This document shows, piece by piece, positions 33,850-45,396 of a stretch of DNA of 64,000 nt. The translations under genes and the position numbers were made by a program. The notes beneath the pieces were generated by a model. The model was not told where the DNA came from, searched no databases, and saw only the letters and a list, made by a program, of their open reading frames with translations. Numbering within the stretch: position 1 is the stretch's first letter; the number at the start of each line of letters is the position of its first letter. This DNA comes from Gonatopus flavifemur. Its lineage: Eukaryota > Arthropoda > Insecta > Hymenoptera > Dryinidae. The stretch lies in assembly GCA_018340375.1 (NCBI GenBank), contig JAFFJZ010000009.1, positions 992,001 to 1,056,000 on the forward strand. Direction: 5' to 3'.

Positions 33850-36800
33850 GTCCGGGAAATGCAGGATTTCAACTGTAATTTTAGACGTTGCAAATGACAT
33901 ATCAATCATTGAGAACTCATGGCAAAAATACCTTACCTACTATTTTCGAGGTTGCTCTTTCGGTTGCTGAGGTCGAAATTACCTCCAAATGGCGCTGGAA
34001 TACCGATATGGCCGATTTAAAATAAAAAGTCGACAAAAAATTGGAGTATATTTGACTTTGTGATTTTTGCACGGGTTGGAAATGCACTGAAGAATTATTC
34101 AAAACATCAACCAAGGGTGCACAAAATATCTCAACTTTACGATGGAATTTTTCCCCAGACTTGAAGCAGACCTAACCTCTCTCAATCTACCATATATTCA
34201 CCAAAATAACTCGCAATTCTGAGAATCTAGAGAAAATTGACAGAACATATAATTTTATTCGTTCAGTATTCTTTAAGAGAAGTACCCGTAGGTTTTTGAG
34301 GTCGCTGACTACGAATCAAACATCAGATTCCCAAAATTCAAAATGACGGATCCAAGATGGTGGATGGGAAGTCAGAAAAAACCTCGAAAATGGATGAAAA
34401 TCGGTATACTGGGGTTCTTGAGGTCACTGACAACGAATCCAGCATCAGATTCCCAGAATCCAAGATGGCGGAATCAAAATGGCATACTGAAATTCATAAA
34501 ATGCTTCTAAATCACGAGAAAATGTGTATACGAGGAGATTTTTGGGGTCACTGACAACGTATTCGGCGTTGGATTCCGATAATTCCAGATGGCGGATCAA
34601 ATGTGGCATACTGAAATTCGTTATATGACTCAAAATCATGCAATGATGTTTATACAGGGTTTCACGGGAGAAAATTGGTTATTTCCGTCCGTTAGCCGTT
34701 TCATATGAACGTTCCCCAACTCAAACCACGTGGAGGTGGACGGCAAGAGTCTCTCTTTTTTTCCTGTTCTTTTTTTTTTTGAATTTGAAATTTTTTTTGT
34801 ATTGTATTTTTTTTTAATTTTTCAATTATATTTTCATAATCTCTCTTATGTTTCCTCTTTTTCACTCATGACTTCATACATGACTGAACAAGCTCATTCT
34901 GTTCATCTTTAAGCCTGAATTATCGATAGAGAGCTCCTATTCTTCCATTATTTTTCCTTGAAGATTCGCATGGGATCTGTCTTCACAATTTTTACGATAA
35001 CACAAATCACAATTGCAGCAGTATATATATGTGCGAATAATACATTCCTTTGTGGAACATTTTTTTTGACTTTTTTTGCGACGAAAGTTATGTTTTTTAT
35101 CATACCTCCTCTGTCCAATATCCAAATAATGTCTAGCAACACTCATAGCAACATCTTTCGTACCAATCTTTTTTGATTCAGGATTTGATAAATTATAAAT
35201 CACAAGTGCATTCGTGATAGTGGCTTGAATTAAACGTGTGAAAACTACATAAGTCCACTTTTTACTACGTATACATGTCTGCACGTTGTTGCAGTGACTG
35301 TCATGGAGATCTACTCCACCCATGAACCGATTGTAAACATGAGAAGCGTGAGGAAATGGAAGAGATATTCTTGAATGATCTTTAGCACTATATCGTTTTG
35401 AGGGTAACATTGGAGTCACTCCTGTAGCTGATGAAGCTATAGAGACCTGCTTAGGATCCATCACACTGACATAACTGATTCCACTCTTCTGATCATGTTT
35501 TGAAACAAATCTGCCTCTGGGAGCGTTTTTATCAATTATGTTTCCAGCCGATACTCTGTTGTCTCGAATAGTTCCTGTGGATTTCAGTCCCAATTTTTTC
35601 AGGTGCAACATGAGATCAACGCTAGTGAAATAATTGTCATGATACAAATGATATTTCGATATGGTAGAGGAGGGTGTATCCTTGGGAAATTTATCCAATA
35701 GATGCATGACCACTTTTGTACCGAGGACGCATTTGTTTAGTTTATCAACTCGTGATCCCTTTCCACAGTACAGATCGAGATCAAATAAATATCCGTTCGC
35801 TGAACGAAGTCCCCAAAATTTCAAACCGAATCGTATCGGTTTTCCGCGGATGGATTGCTCCAAGCTGGTTCTGGAATAAGATTTAGCCATTATTTTGTCC
35901 ACCGATAACGCAGATTCAAAGAACCGAAATTTTTGAATATTCTTACGGAACTTGTCCAACAATACCCGACCTCGCCAAGCTTTATCATCTTTTTTTTTCA
36001 TCGCTAGTTTTTGAATACTCCACGTTCGATTCGATTTCAAGAAAAGTATCACGTGACATGGCAGATCGAACAATTTCGCAACTTAAAAGAGGGTCAAGGG
36101 ACCAATAATCTTTTTGAGATTCACGTCTATTGAAGCTTGATAAAATCGAAACTCCTAAATAAGTGTCCAAATCATTCAGACTGAGAGTATATCCATTCTC
36201 TTTGGTGGCTTCCACTATATAATTTTTTATTTCGATTGAAAAAAAGTATTCAAATAGTTGAACATGTGAAGATCCACGTATGAATCTTTTTTGACTTCCA
36301 CTGAGAAAACATTCATCCATTAGTTCATTGTTATACTTTTTCTCGCCATCAACCCAAACATAATCATGATCTTTCTCCAACTTTGTTTGGTTATCATCAT
36401 ATGACCTAGATACTTTTTTGTATGAACACTCGGATAGAATTTCATCTATTTCATTGGAATTTCGATCGTAATCGATATCGGATTCTTCATCTGAGTCCCC
36501 AGAATCATTTGATTTTGGTAGGAGTATGATTTGATCATAATCATCATCCGATGTGTCAACCTCATAATCTGCTCGATTTGTTGACTTTCTTTCGCGTTTT
36601 GGTGCCATATTTCAAGTGATAATAAGTGCGAGAAGGAAAAAAAGCGGGCCGAAAATCAAATACCTCCGGCAGGTGAGGAAAAATATTCGAATATCAAAGA
36701 AAAACAATCAATATAGTTGTATAGGATAAACAATGGTATGTCTGAATTTCGAGTTCAATGATTTAGAAAATATTAGTATTCTAAAATGTAATCAGACTGG

Positions 36801-37710
36801 TGACACGTGATGAAAATATTAGAAGTGAATATCAGTTATTATTAGGGTAATTGAGTTTGACATTATCATCAAGTGGATCGGAGAAAATGAAGACGAAGTT
36901 TATCGCATGAAGAACTGAGTCATTGGGGAACATACAAGAATATAAAATTGCTACGTGGTTCGACTTGGAAAACGTGCACATGGAATAATTAACGGACGGA
37001 AACAACCAATTTTCTTCCGGAAACTTCACGGAGAAACATTATTGCATGATTTTGAGTGATGTCATGAATTTTGGTATGCCATATTGAATCCGCTATCTTG
37101 AATTTTGAGAATCTGATGCTGGATTCGTAATCAGAAACCTCAAAAACCTCAGTATACCGATTTTCATCCATTTTCGAGGCTTTTTCTGACATCTCATCCG
37201 CCACCTTGGATCCGTCATTTTGAATTTTGGAAATCTGATGTTTGATTCGTAGTCAGCGACCTCAGAAACCTCCGGGTACTTCTCTTGAAGAATACTGAAC
37301 GGATAAAATTATATGTTCTGTCAATTTTCTCTAGATTCTCAGAATTGCGAGTTGTGTCGGTGAATATATGGTAAATTGAGAGAGGTTAGGTCTGCTTCAA
37401 GTCTGGGGAAAAATTCTATCGTAAGGTTGAGATATTTTGTGCACCCTTGGTTGATGTTTCGAATAATTTTGGGTGCATTTTCAACCCGTGAAAAAATCAC
37501 AAAATCAAATATCCTCCAATTCTTTGTCGACTTTTTATTTTAAATCGGCCATATCGGTATTCCAGCGCCATCTGAAGGTAATTTTGACCTCAGCAACCGA
37601 AAGAGCAACCTCAAAAGTAGGAGGTAAGGTATTTTTGCCATGAGTTTTCAATGATTTATATATCATTTGTAACGTTCAAAATTACAGTTGAAATCCTGCA
37701 TTTCCCGGAC
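33850..37710 (-). mobile_element. piggyBac element with very long inverted repeats
   Basis: The tips GTCCGGGAAATGCAGG are flanked by TTAG on the left (a mutated TTAA) and TTAA at 37711-37714, the piggyBac target. The arms are about 880 bp (left) and 760 bp (right). They contain subterminal repeats of about 120 bp, three on the left and two on the right, which accounts for the length difference. One transposase gene fills the interior. Confidence 0.85.
34937..36608 (-). pseudogene. piggyBac transposase, one frameshift
   Basis: Two overlapping minus-strand frames (207 and 378 codons) join near 35990 at a nine-T run on the plus strand, consistent with a one-base slip. The acidic N terminus and the DYWSLDPLL segment precede the catalytic half with KMHLLDK-like, YHDNYFTS and RFMGGVDLHD motifs. 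The end carries the Cys-rich domain (CIIRTYIYCCNC and following CxxC pairs) typical of piggyBac C termini. Combined length is about 556 residues, close to family norms. Apart from the slip the gene is open. Confidence 0.88.
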
Positions 37711-37714
37711 TTAA

Positions 37715-38088
37715 TGGGTTGAATGACAATATTCAACATTTGTTTGGATGTGACATGCCTTGACATCAATACCGTACTTGAATTCATCAATTCCATAAGT
37801 TATTTGCTGAATACAGTAGAGCAATTCAATACAATGATCAAATAGAGAAAAAAACTGATTCCTCAGTCGGGCTTTCCGACTGAATTCACACAATTTTTTT
37901 GAAATTTAGTGCTGTTGTCAGAATGGTTGTTGGCTCCTCTATCACCTTCCGTCATCTTTTATCTCCGCCCGTTTTGTTGATGAGAGTTGTTTCGCTGCTT
38001 CCGTCCGTGAGGCATGAATTACTTGATCAAATGTTCTCGCTGGACAATGTTTTATGAAGGAATTCTGGAATGAAAATTTCGCTCCACC
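37715..38088. other. Unassigned non-coding stretch
   Basis: No gene or repeat recognised between the piggyBac element and the tRNA-like sequence. Confidence 0.4.
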
Positions 38089-38157
38089 GTTGACGAGAAT
38101 CGAACTCATAACTCCTAGTCTTGTAGACTAGCGCTCTACCCACTGAGCTATAGAGAC
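38089..38157 (-). repeat. tRNA-like SINE head or degenerate tRNA gene
   Basis: On the minus strand a good A box (TAGCTCAGTGGGTAGAGC), a five-pair anticodon stem closing the loop CTACAAG (anticodon ACA), and a T arm with GTTCGATTC in a five-pair stem are present. The acceptor stem fails at three or more positions, so a functional tRNA is unlikely and a tRNA-derived SINE is favoured. Confidence 0.6.
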
Positions 38158-38813
38158 TAATCGATTACTTCCACCAAGAAATGCCGTTTCAAATATGATT
38201 CATCCGATCCAGGGAATACAATTGACATGAAGTCTCATAAAATGGATAAAAATTCATATCGAATTTGTAAATCGAAATGAATCATGTAATATCATTCTAC
38301 ATGAATTCGGGTGTTTTTTCTCAACAAATAGGAAACAATTCTGTATTCAACGAACACGTGTCTGTACCTGTATGCATTTTTTTCGGTTGAAATAGATTTT
38401 ATGACACATTAACAGGGATCACATTGATGAGGTTGTTTCAAGTCCGCCAATTTTCAGTCAAACTTATTGAATATTCGTTCGATTAACCAATTCACTGGAA
38501 GCAATTGGATGAGTATGTTATTTCAAATGTTCATTCTTTCCAATGACACCTGCTCGCGTTTTGATCACTTCAATATGTGATTGAAACAACTGCTGGGGAT
38601 GGTACGTTCAAAATTTGTCGTGTTTCCATCAATGACGTAGTGATTGATTGGAACGCGCATCTTATTTAGTTACAATATCGCTGCGGGGTTGACTCAACCA
38701 AAAGTGTATATTTGTGCCAAATGACAGGAAATTCATGCCAAACAGTATTCTGTTGACTCAACCGCATACCTGTCAAATTCCCGGCGCGCTTGACAAAAAA
38801 CCATTTTTTTCTC
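38158..38813. other. Unassigned non-coding stretch
   Basis: AT-rich sequence without supported features, ending abruptly at the 3' break of the RTE-like copy. Confidence 0.4.
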
Positions 38814-41080
38814 AGTGTACAAAACCTATATGCACAGACTTTTTTAACTCCAGACTTTCCTCTACTACTGTTCTGAGTGCTAATATTGCTTCCCGCGTTC
38901 CCCTATCTTTCCTGAAACCAAACTGATCTTCTGCTAATCTATTCTCTATTCTATTCTCTGTTCTCCTGTATATGATTTTTGTCAGGATTGCCGAGGCATG
39001 TCAAGTTAAACTAATCGTTTTGTAGTTCTCGCATTTGTCTGCTCCTTGTTTTCTTTGGAATGGCGACAATTTTATTTTCTTGGAAATCTCTCGGTACTTC
39101 TCCATTTTCGTACATATCTGTGACCAATTCAAACAGTTTGTCACGAGTTCTTCGACTGGAGGCTTTGATGAGGCCGCATTCATGCTATCTATTCATGGCG
39201 CTTCATCATTTTCCAATTCTCTTAAAGCCCTGTCGAATTCTGATCTCAAAATTGAATCTCTCAATTCTTCTTCATCGACATCTTCCTCCCTCTCTACAGA
39301 TCATATATCATCGCTTCCTTCATACAGATCTTCTGAATGATTTATCCATTGTTCTATTCTCCCCTCCATTCTTATCAATTGTCTCCCTGGAGAATTCCTA
39401 CTCTAACTGCTTCTAGATTCAATTTGTCCAAAAAATCTCTCAACAATTCTATATGCCTCATCTATTTTCCCTGAATGTAATCTTACTTCTATATCCTGAC
39501 ATCCTCCTCCTAACCATTGTTCTTTTGCTTTCCTCGATTCTCTCATTATTTTATTCTACAGTGCCTTGTATGTCTGCTGGTATTGTTCGCTACTGTTATT
39601 CTTGTATTCTCTCTCCTTTCATTAATCAAATCGACAATTCCTTCCGTTATCCATGGTTTCTTAGGTTCTACTCCATCGTTCTTCAAAATTTCATCTGCAA
39701 ATTGTTCTATGTTCCCCTTCATGTTTGTTCATCTACTCTTCATTCTCAAGTCCTCCTCCTGTGGATCCTCCAATTCATCATCCAACATGACTTCGAATGC
39801 CTCCTGTGTTTGTACTTGTTCAAGATTCTTCAAATTCCATCTTTTTTGCATCTTCCTTTCCTTCTTCAGAGCTTCGGATTTCAGAGAACATTCCATGAGC
39901 AACATATTGTGATTACTATCTATATCTGTGCCTGGATAAGTTTCACAGCTTTCACTTGATTTCTGAATCTTTGTTTCACCAATATGTAATCAATTCGTTA
40001 TCTTGCTGTATCTCCTGGCACTTCCCAAGTATAGATTCTTCTTGGATGATTTTTGAATAATGTGTTGGTAATAACCATTTCATGACTCCCACAGAATTCG
40101 ATTCAACGTTGTCCTCCTTCATCCGTTTTACCCAACGCAAAATCTCCTATTATGTTGTCCTCATTTCCTTGCCCTACTACCGCATTCCAGTCACCTATGA
40201 TCATTCAATGTCCTTCTTCCATCACATAGTCTATCACTCCTATTTCATCGTACGTTTTTTCAATATCTTCCTCTAAGTACGCAGATGTGAGCATGTTCAC
40301 TTGGAGTATAACAGAGTCTACTGGTTTTGTTTCAACTCCAACCATCATTCCGCGTTGCAAATAATTTTCCATCCTATCCCCTACCCTCTCATGTATTATA
40401 ATTCTCACACCTGCTGGACCATCCTTTGATCCTTCATGAATTATCCTTCAATCCTCACATCAAAGATCTCCTCCTTGCGGTCATCTCATTTCAGTAATTC
40501 TCATTACATCGATACCTAACCTATTCATTCCTCATTTCGAATCTTCTATTTTTCCCGTTTATTCCAGTCATCCAACATTCCACGTTCCGACTCGAAGAAT
40601 GTTCTCTTTCTTTCTCATATTTTTTGGTTCCCTATCATGCTTGATGAAGCTCTCTCGAGCAGCCTCCTCCCGGAGATCTGAACGGGAAACTATTTTACTT
40701 CCGAAATATTTCACTCGAGAGAAGGCCATCATGTTGTTGTTCTTTTCCTCCCAGTGAATTACAATTCCATAATTCTAGGTTTGGGGACAGATTTCATTTC
40801 CTCGGGAATATTAGAAGATGTCAAGGAAAGTAGTTTCCCCTTGCTTCCCCTCCCTTTTTGCCGATGTTCCCGGCGTTGGGATGACTTAGCTCCTTTCAGT
40901 TTGTACTCTCCCTCTCGAGTAGTTTATGCAACCCGCAAAAGAGATCCAAATCTGAGATACTCATCCTCTCCACCATGTAAAGGAAGCAGATACCACCAAG
41001 GATGGATAAAGAGGATATCAAGGACAGTTATCAAGAATGTCGCCCCGGAAGACCAATCATCCCACGAGGATGACTTTTGT
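38814..41080 (-). pseudogene. RTE-like retrotransposon copy, endonuclease and first half of RT
   Basis: On the minus strand, from about 40600 downward, an apurinic endonuclease-type start (VGTWNVG) and later GDRMENYLQ and KPVDSVILQV match endonuclease blocks of RTE-type elements. KQGADKCENYKTISLT and the DQFGFRK motif of RT follow near 38900-39060. Coding stops dead at 38814 inside the RT palm, so the 3' half is missing. Multiple frameshifts and stops. Sequence from 40740 to about 41080 may be its 5' untranslated region. Confidence 0.75.
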
Positions 41081-41655
41081 TCGATACATTCAATATTATA
41101 ACGACTGAACGACAGAACATGTCAATGAGATTCGTTGCCTCATGTATAAAATTACAATAGAATGAACAAGAAGACGTATTGTCATCCCACTTTGTTTACG
41201 TATAACCCCCCCCCCCCCCCATGTGAAAGTTATGTGTATTCTCCTTCCCTCCGACGTTACAGTCGACTTCAAGAAACGTGTTACAATCACGCCGAATTAA
41301 TGTTTCTCAAAGTTATTCCATCATTCACAACAATGGACAAGATTTGTCAAACAAAATCATCACTCATTCAGTCTCTAATGTTCTATTGTTGAGAAGTAAT
41401 ACACACATGCACAGCATGCACGCTAATAGTGAGAAATTAAATATGGTCCAGCATTGAATACTTACTCTCAGTCGCAAAATTTGAAAAGTCCTCCCTGACG
41501 CATGTGTAACTTCTACAGACACTCTTTATGTAATCAGGTCTCAACTAATTTATAATGTGGAATTTTGAAGTTCGGAACATGTGAATGTGTTGAATTCAAC
41601 ACCAAACTTCTAATTATGTATAGAGATATTTGCTAACATAGTCCTTGAATGATTC
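41081..41655. other. Unassigned stretch with a 15-C homopolymer
   Basis: Fifteen C residues at 41206-41220 are the only notable feature. Confidence 0.5.
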
Positions 41656-42720
41656 TGATTGTGTTGCATGAGGAATCTTATAGAAAACCAGCAGATATTT
41701 CCAGAGAACCTCAATTACAGCATGTCTTGATATATTGCTTCCTCGTTAGAGGGAAGCTTTATGATCGTTTCCGGGGGCCGAACATGTTTTTGTCCTCAAA
41801 CTCAAAGTCTCGTAGGCCAAAATGTTCCTCTAAACTCGGGGAAAATTTTTTGTTTTGTATCTGTTTGCCTGTGTGTGTGTGTGAAGTGAATTGCGATCAC
41901 GCATACCTTCCGTTCCTACTATCCGATCGTCATGAAACTTTTACCACGATTAGATGTACTGTTGATAGTGGCCCGTATAAGTTTCAACCTTATTCTTACA
42001 GAAGAGCGGGAGTGGTGATGAAGAATGTTATGAGAAATTGTGATTTTGCGATCCCGCATATCTCCGCTCCTTATCATCCGATTGCAATGAAACTTATACC
42101 ACGGTGTGATTATCATCGGCGAATGCTCTCATATCAGTTTCATTACAATCAGTTGAGAACTGTGGAAAATTTCATCTCGCGATCCGCACTATTTGACAAT
42201 GTTTTGGAAGCATACCTCCCCTGTGTTTGTATCATCCGGATGCCATGGATAGTTGAGCATATTCAATCCGCGAGGTGTGAATTGTACGGTATGAGTTCCA
42301 GGCAAATCGTAATTGAGGGAAAAAAAGCGCAAGAACTAAGCTTCAAAATAAAAATTGAGAATACTGTCAACATGGAGATAACTTCCGTTCCCATCATCCG
42401 ATTGGTATGAAATTTTGACTAGGTTTCATGCAGTGTCGTTATCGGTCCCATATGAGTTGCAATTTGATCTTCACAAGAAAACGGCAGACAGAAAGGGAAC
42501 ATATCATCAAGAAATTGTGATTTCGGGACAAGGGCATCTTTCCGCTCCCTGTGATCCGATTGCAATGAAATTTATACCACGGTTCAGTTATGATCACCTG
42601 ATGGTCCCATATGACTTCCTCAACGATCGGTTGAGAAATGTGGAAGAAGAGTGTTTAGCAATCTGCATTGTTTGACGAAATTTTCAAAAGTTTCATCATA
42701 ATTGATCGATTAGGAACAAG
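41656..42720 (+). repeat. Dispersed repeat family, plus orientation
   Basis: Contains several diverged units with the phrase CCGATTGCAATGAAACTTATACCACGG and upstream TCTCCGCTCC, and starts near TTCCTCGTTAGAGGGAAGCTT. The same units occur inverted at 57160-58470. The 253-codon frame inside it is most likely incidental. Confidence 0.7.
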
Positions 42721-44985
42721 GGAGCAGGGTCTTTTTCAAAAGTCTCTGTGCTTTGTGGGAGTCAGGCATGAAATATGAGTCTGAACCCGTGGCATAATGA
42801 TCCAATAAGTGTGTTATGAAGTGAAATGGCAAGTGTTGTTCATATCACTTCGTCACAAATTATTTATTGTTCGAAAACGGCCCGAGCGGCTAGACCGAAT
42901 CGAATGTGTGAGTCTGCTCACGTTCTGAGTTTGCCGAGGAACTCCAAATTCCAAGGCGGCACCCGTAGATATGTTCAATGATTTCTTTTTAATGATGAAA
43001 GGGGAGAGGAATGAACTAATAGATTTACCTTTAGTCTTAATGCAAGTGTTATTCGCATTAATATTTATTTCCCTTGGAAAGAGAACGAGAGAGAAAGAAA
43101 ACGAAGGATATTACAATGAAACGATTCGAATAGAATGGAATGACAGATACAATGACTTTGGAATTACAAGATTTTCAACAGTGACATTGAGATACTTTCT
43201 GATGGGAGAGAGTATGTGTATGTGTATGTGTGTGTATATATGAGAATAATTTACGAACCTACTTCCGTTCAAGCTGACCTTTGAATATCTGGCTGCGAGC
43301 TGGATCTAAAGTGAGCGACCAAGATCTTGTAGATGGTGGCAACTGGATCAGGGGTTTGGATACGGTTTGGATGCACTGAATTTAGTAATACTCTGACTCA
43401 AAAATTAACTCGGAAAGTCCGAGTGCGAAGATTTAAATAAGAGAGTGAGAGCGGTACAAATGGGTTTGGCGGAATAGGTATTCCGTCAAAAATTGTTACC
43501 GACACGTGGAACTTGCGCGAGTTCGATCACGGTACCAAACGAGAACTTTGTCCCGTTTAACTTGGTAAATCCGCGTGTTATCCAGCTTGCTTTTGCAAGG
43601 CGTGTCCCCAATAGATTCCGAAAGTATACTCTGGCTTCCCATCAGGATCACTCTTATTTGAAAGAGCGAATGATTTCTCTTTGCCGTTGGGAGTGGGGAA
43701 TCACGCGATTGGATTTTCGCCGATTTTGAATATGCTTTTGTTAACATGCTCCATAATCGATGAATGTGTGTCAGAGAGAAGTAATGAATTAGGAAGGGGA
43801 TGGATGGAAGGTGTGCGGGCCACCTTGGACTCAGCTCGATGCAGTTTCAGCAAATTCTTCGCACATCGAAATGTTGCAAGTGACCTAATCTTCATATGAA
43901 CAGAAGAATGTCAGCAAATTCTTCGCATATCGATATGTTGTAGAACTGTGTTGATAGGAGTTGGAATGATTATTTGACAGAAAGTTTAATGAGTTGGAAA
44001 ATAATGTGAAACGAGCAACAGGAGGCTCAATGATAGAGAATCTTAGGTGAATTCGTTTATCCTTCCTCGCATGTATGCGCGCTTTCATTTTCGCTTCGGA
44101 TAAATGCAGAGGAGTTGTTCTATGTTCCCAATATTTCGTCTCTATCCCACTCTTTCAATTGTTTTCTCGAATCACAATTCTTTCCCAGTTCTGTTACATG
44201 TTATCACTTTCTTCCGAGAAAACCATTGGGAGAAATCGTTGATATTGATAATTTTCCATTTGCATTCACCGGAATTGTATTTGCTGAAGTAAGACATTTT
44301 TGACCTTGCGAATTCTCTATCAGACCTTCAATGTCTGAATTATCTAAGTATGGTTTGACTGTATTAACTCAGTAAATCTAATGAATAAATGGATAGCAGT
44401 GATATCCCATATAACGAGAGAAGCCTCCGAATTCATTGTTTATTATTGTGAGTAATTTAAATGTTTTGAAGACCTATGTTCTGGATATGTTTTGATAATT
44501 TTTGTATTAAATTTATCGACAGTATCCTCTGAATGGATTCGAACCCTTATCTTGCTCATGGGTAAAAGGTTTCATATAATCAGAAGAGAATGAGGGGGGC
44601 AAGTTTTTGGTAGGCACATCACAAGTGACTCATTCCTCGTGAAACGTGAAGTATTAGAAAAGTAGTAGATAAGGAGTTCTAATTAAGCGAGAAAAGAGTC
44701 GCAGATGATTGATGGAAAAGTAGTAAAAAATGCGATTTTCTTTAGGAAAGGAGTATCTAGGAGGGAAAATAGGGAGGAATACGGAAACCAGAGACTCTAA
44801 TCTACACATTGGGCCCAAAATCAGAGTGATATTCGGCGTCTAGCGGAGAGGCGTGGCCAAATCAACGGAACGACGGAGAAAAGAGAATGGAGAAGAGCGT
44901 TGGCCAGGCCTCCAATGACCTGACACGGGGAGAGGATATGAGTCGTGGGAAAGTCGTTGGGAAGGAGTAAATAAGTTGCTGGTGG
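42721..44985. other. No gene recognised
   Basis: Short frames only. Two direct copies of a 29-bp segment beginning CAGCAAATTCTTCGCA lie at about 43849 and 43913. An isolated B-box-like GGTTCGAATCC lies on the minus strand near 44540. Confidence 0.5.
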
Positions 44986-45396
44986 CATTCAGACTTTTTT
45001 TCTCAATCTGATGGTTCTATGGGTATGCTATGGGATATATCTATACTATGGAAATATCTAGGGAATGTTGAATCATGTAACGATATTGACACAAGGATTC
45101 CAGTACAGATATGACCTATCAAGCACCCATGGAACCGTCAAATTCAGAGAAAAAAGTGAGAATGGCACCAACTTATCCCCCACTCCTCAACGACTTACCC
45201 ACTACTTCTCTCACTCATATCGTTCTGATTGATTTGAAATCCTCATGTCAAGATCGTAACATAATCTCAAATCCCCCAGGCAGTCTTACAGTATAGATAT
45301 GCCTCATAAAATACCCATAGAACCGGTAGATTGAGGGAAAAACGTGTCTTTTCTATCAACAACTTGAAGACAGAGATTACATTATTGGCCCATACA
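44986..45396. repeat. Small inverted repeat and a partial third copy
   Basis: 44990-45055 returns inverted at 45100-45165 (TTTTTTCTC...GGTTC.ATGGGT), and a third diverged copy lies at 45290-45350. Possibly a small MITE next to its relic. Confidence 0.5.

Noticed and set aside
41649..42410. 253-codon plus frame as a gene
   Set aside because: It lies in a repeat family whose other copy is not open, and has no protein-like pattern.
44530..44550. GGTTCGAATCC as part of a tRNA gene
   Set aside because: No A box or stems at tRNA spacing on either side.
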